Source of the DNA: an archaeon
GTDB lineage: Archaea; Thermoproteota; Nitrososphaeria; Nitrososphaerales; JACAEJ01
Reading direction: 5' to 3'
Assembly (NCBI GenBank): GCA_024256265.1
Contig: JACGUK010000059.1
Location: forward strand, 1 to 6,224
DNA length: 6,224 bases
Position 1 is the first letter of the stretch, and each line of letters begins with the position of its first letter. Below the pieces are notes generated by a model that had not been told where the DNA came from, made no database searches, and saw only the letters and a program-made list of their open reading frames with translations. Both the position numbers and the translations under genes were made by a program. Positions 4,983 through 6,224 of the stretch are shown here, in pieces.

Positions 4983-6224
4983 TCAAGCTTCAGTGTTAGT
5001 GTTGCCGCCTTCCTCTTCAAAAAGCTCCTCTATAGTTTCACTTTTTCTGACTAGCACGAATTCACCATTCATTCTCCTCAACAATATAGGAGGCTTTGTC
5101 TGACAATGAAAGGGCATGTTGAAGACTATAGAATATGCACCAACATTTCTAAACATTAGTAGCTTGCCTGGTTCAGCCCCTGAGAGCTTAGATGCAGGAG
5201 ATAAAGGAAAGACGTCATAAGTATCACATAATCTGCCTGCCAGATTGATCTTAAAGTTATCTGTATTCTCCGTACAAGGCACGACTTCCTGAGGATACTC
5301 TTGGCGAAGCAGAGCAGCATCCAAAAGTAAGTGATAGCCAGCATCGATGAAGATGAACTTATGTCCTCCGTAGACTTTTGAGTTTACTACTTTTGAAACT
5401 AAAACACAAGCTTCAGCGGACAGAAACCTTCCACTCTCAACAATAAGCATGAACTGATCCCCAAGATTTTGAGCCATCGCATTGAGTTTTTTGGTCACAA
5501 TACTACCGATTTCTGCTGGGCTAGGTACAGGGCTGCCGTATGATACAGGAGTGCCACCGCCAATGTCTACGATCTTCACATGCAGGTCAGGGCGCTCTTT
5601 GCGCATTTTTAGAATGAAAGCCTCTAACTTCTCTAAAGCGTTGACAAAGCATATAGGGTTCTCTATCTGAGAACCCAAATGAAAGTGAAACCCCTCGAAG
5701 GTTAAGTTCTTAGTATCAAAGATCTTTCTTAGCAAATTCACAGCGCTGTCTGAAGTAGAACCGTTAAAAGGAACTCCAAATTTGCCATATCTGTAAGACG
5801 CTCTCACTTCGGCTTTCACACTTACTTCAGGATTAATTCGAATCATCACCTTTGGCATAATTTCTTTCTTTGAGGCAGCGTCGATTAAATTTAAAAGACC
5901 GTTGAATGAGCCAACCACTATGAGCCTAACGCCTTTCTCTAGTACTTCACAAAACTCCTCTTCGGTCTCAGTGACACTCGTGTAAATAACATTTTCAGTT
6001 GCTCCTCCACACTTTAAGTAGAAGAATAATTCGCCTATCGATGTGACATCAAAGAGAGTATTTTCGGAGATGAAGGTCTTTATGACTGCAGGGTTAAAGT
6101 TAGCCTTCATAGAAAAGGCGATTCTGACTGTACTGGAGAAATCTTTAAACCCATCCTTCAATTCTTTTAATTTCAAGCGAAGTGTAGTCTCATCTATGAG
6201 AAAGTAAGGAGTGCCATATTTTTT
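4983..6224 (-). CDS. LysA-like PLP-dependent decarboxylase (diaminopimelate/ornithine decarboxylase family), N-terminus outside window
   Basis: This is a fold-type III PLP decarboxylase (alanine-racemase-like barrel plus beta domain). The frame stays open to the window edge. A TTG at 6176 is not the real start, because the 16 codons before it encode KKYGTPYFLIDETTLR, the conserved entry motif of the family; probably only a few to some tens of N-terminal residues are missing. Numbering from that TTG codon: SMKAN at 22-26 with Lys24 as the PLP Schiff-base lysine, RINPEV (113-118), KFGV (132-135), HLGSQ (166-170), GGGTP (206-210) for the PLP phosphate, ESGR (247-250), CDTYD (317-321) and GAYS (346-349). 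Diaminopimelate decarboxylase, making lysine from meso-diaminopimelate, is the nearest well-known member. However, the usual LIRPALY reads LLLDAALL (283-290) and the usual N-x-RPRP region reads NMPFHCQTKPP (353-363), so arginines typical of diaminopimelate decarboxylases are missing and another amino-acid substrate is possible. It is convergent with apgM and separated by 90 bp. Confidence 0.87.
   Translation of the reverse strand, partial: KKYGTPYFLIDETTLRLKLKELKDGFKDFSSTVRIAFSMKANFNPAVIKTFISENTLFDVTSIGELFFYLKCGGATENVIYTSVTETEEEFCEVLEKGVRLIVVGSFNGLLNLIDAASKKEIMPKVMIRINPEVSVKAEVRASYRYGKFGVPFNGSTSDSAVNLLRKIFDTKNLTFEGFHFHLGSQIENPICFVNALEKLEAFILKMRKERPDLHVKIVDIGGGTPVSYGSPVPSPAEIGSIVTKKLNAMAQNLGDQFMLIVESGRFLSAEACVLVSKVVNSKVYGGHKFIFIDAGYHLLLDAALLRQEYPQEVVPCTENTDNFKINLAGRLCDTYDVFPLSPASKLSGAEPGKLLMFRNVGAYSIVFNMPFHCQTKPPILLRRMNGEFVLVRKSETIEELFEEEGGNTNTEA

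Overview
The window looks archaeal. The phosphoglycerate mutase is of the archaeal ApgM type, the amylase-like protein belongs to GH57, arginine codons are mostly AGA/AGG, two starts appear to be TTG, and galT has a TATA-like box about 25 bp before its start codon, as expected for a leaderless archaeal transcript. Base composition is moderately AT-rich by eye (not computed). The gene set would suit a thermophilic or uncultivated member of the Thermoproteota/TACK group, but the sequence alone does not fix the lineage.

Layout. Positions 1-290 (+) are the 3' end of a gene cut by the window edge, whose product I do not recognise. On the minus strand lies a two-gene unit: galT (1091-2131, galactose-1-phosphate uridylyltransferase family), then a short sugar-phosphate nucleotidyltransferase (331-1050) with a clear Shine-Dalgarno sequence in the 40-nt gap. 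A 127-bp divergent region (2132-2258) separates this unit from a plus-strand pair: a GH57 amylase-like gene (2259-3614) and apgM (3630-4892), 15 nt apart. A convergent 90-bp AT-rich gap with T-rich tracts on each strand follows. Then comes a minus-strand LysA-like PLP decarboxylase (4983 to the window end) whose 5' end lies outside.

How the genes fit together. galT and the nucleotidyltransferase can form a Leloir-type module that makes or exchanges NDP-sugars. The GH57 gene, if active, would act on an alpha-glucan inside the cell, and ApgM interconverts 3- and 2-phosphoglycerate in glycolysis/gluconeogenesis. Together this is a carbohydrate-storage and central-carbon neighbourhood. The decarboxylase is convergent and probably unrelated.

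Most notable points: a near-perfect 21-bp palindrome in the divergent region that places a TATA-like half on each strand; a 21-codon leader ORF with a good Shine-Dalgarno sequence ending 4 nt before an internal ATG of the GH57 gene; a GH57 protein with substitutions at the expected general acid and other conserved motif residues; and a LysA-like enzyme lacking arginines typical of diaminopimelate decarboxylases. I see no mobile element, CRISPR array, RNA gene or clearly novel multigene system.
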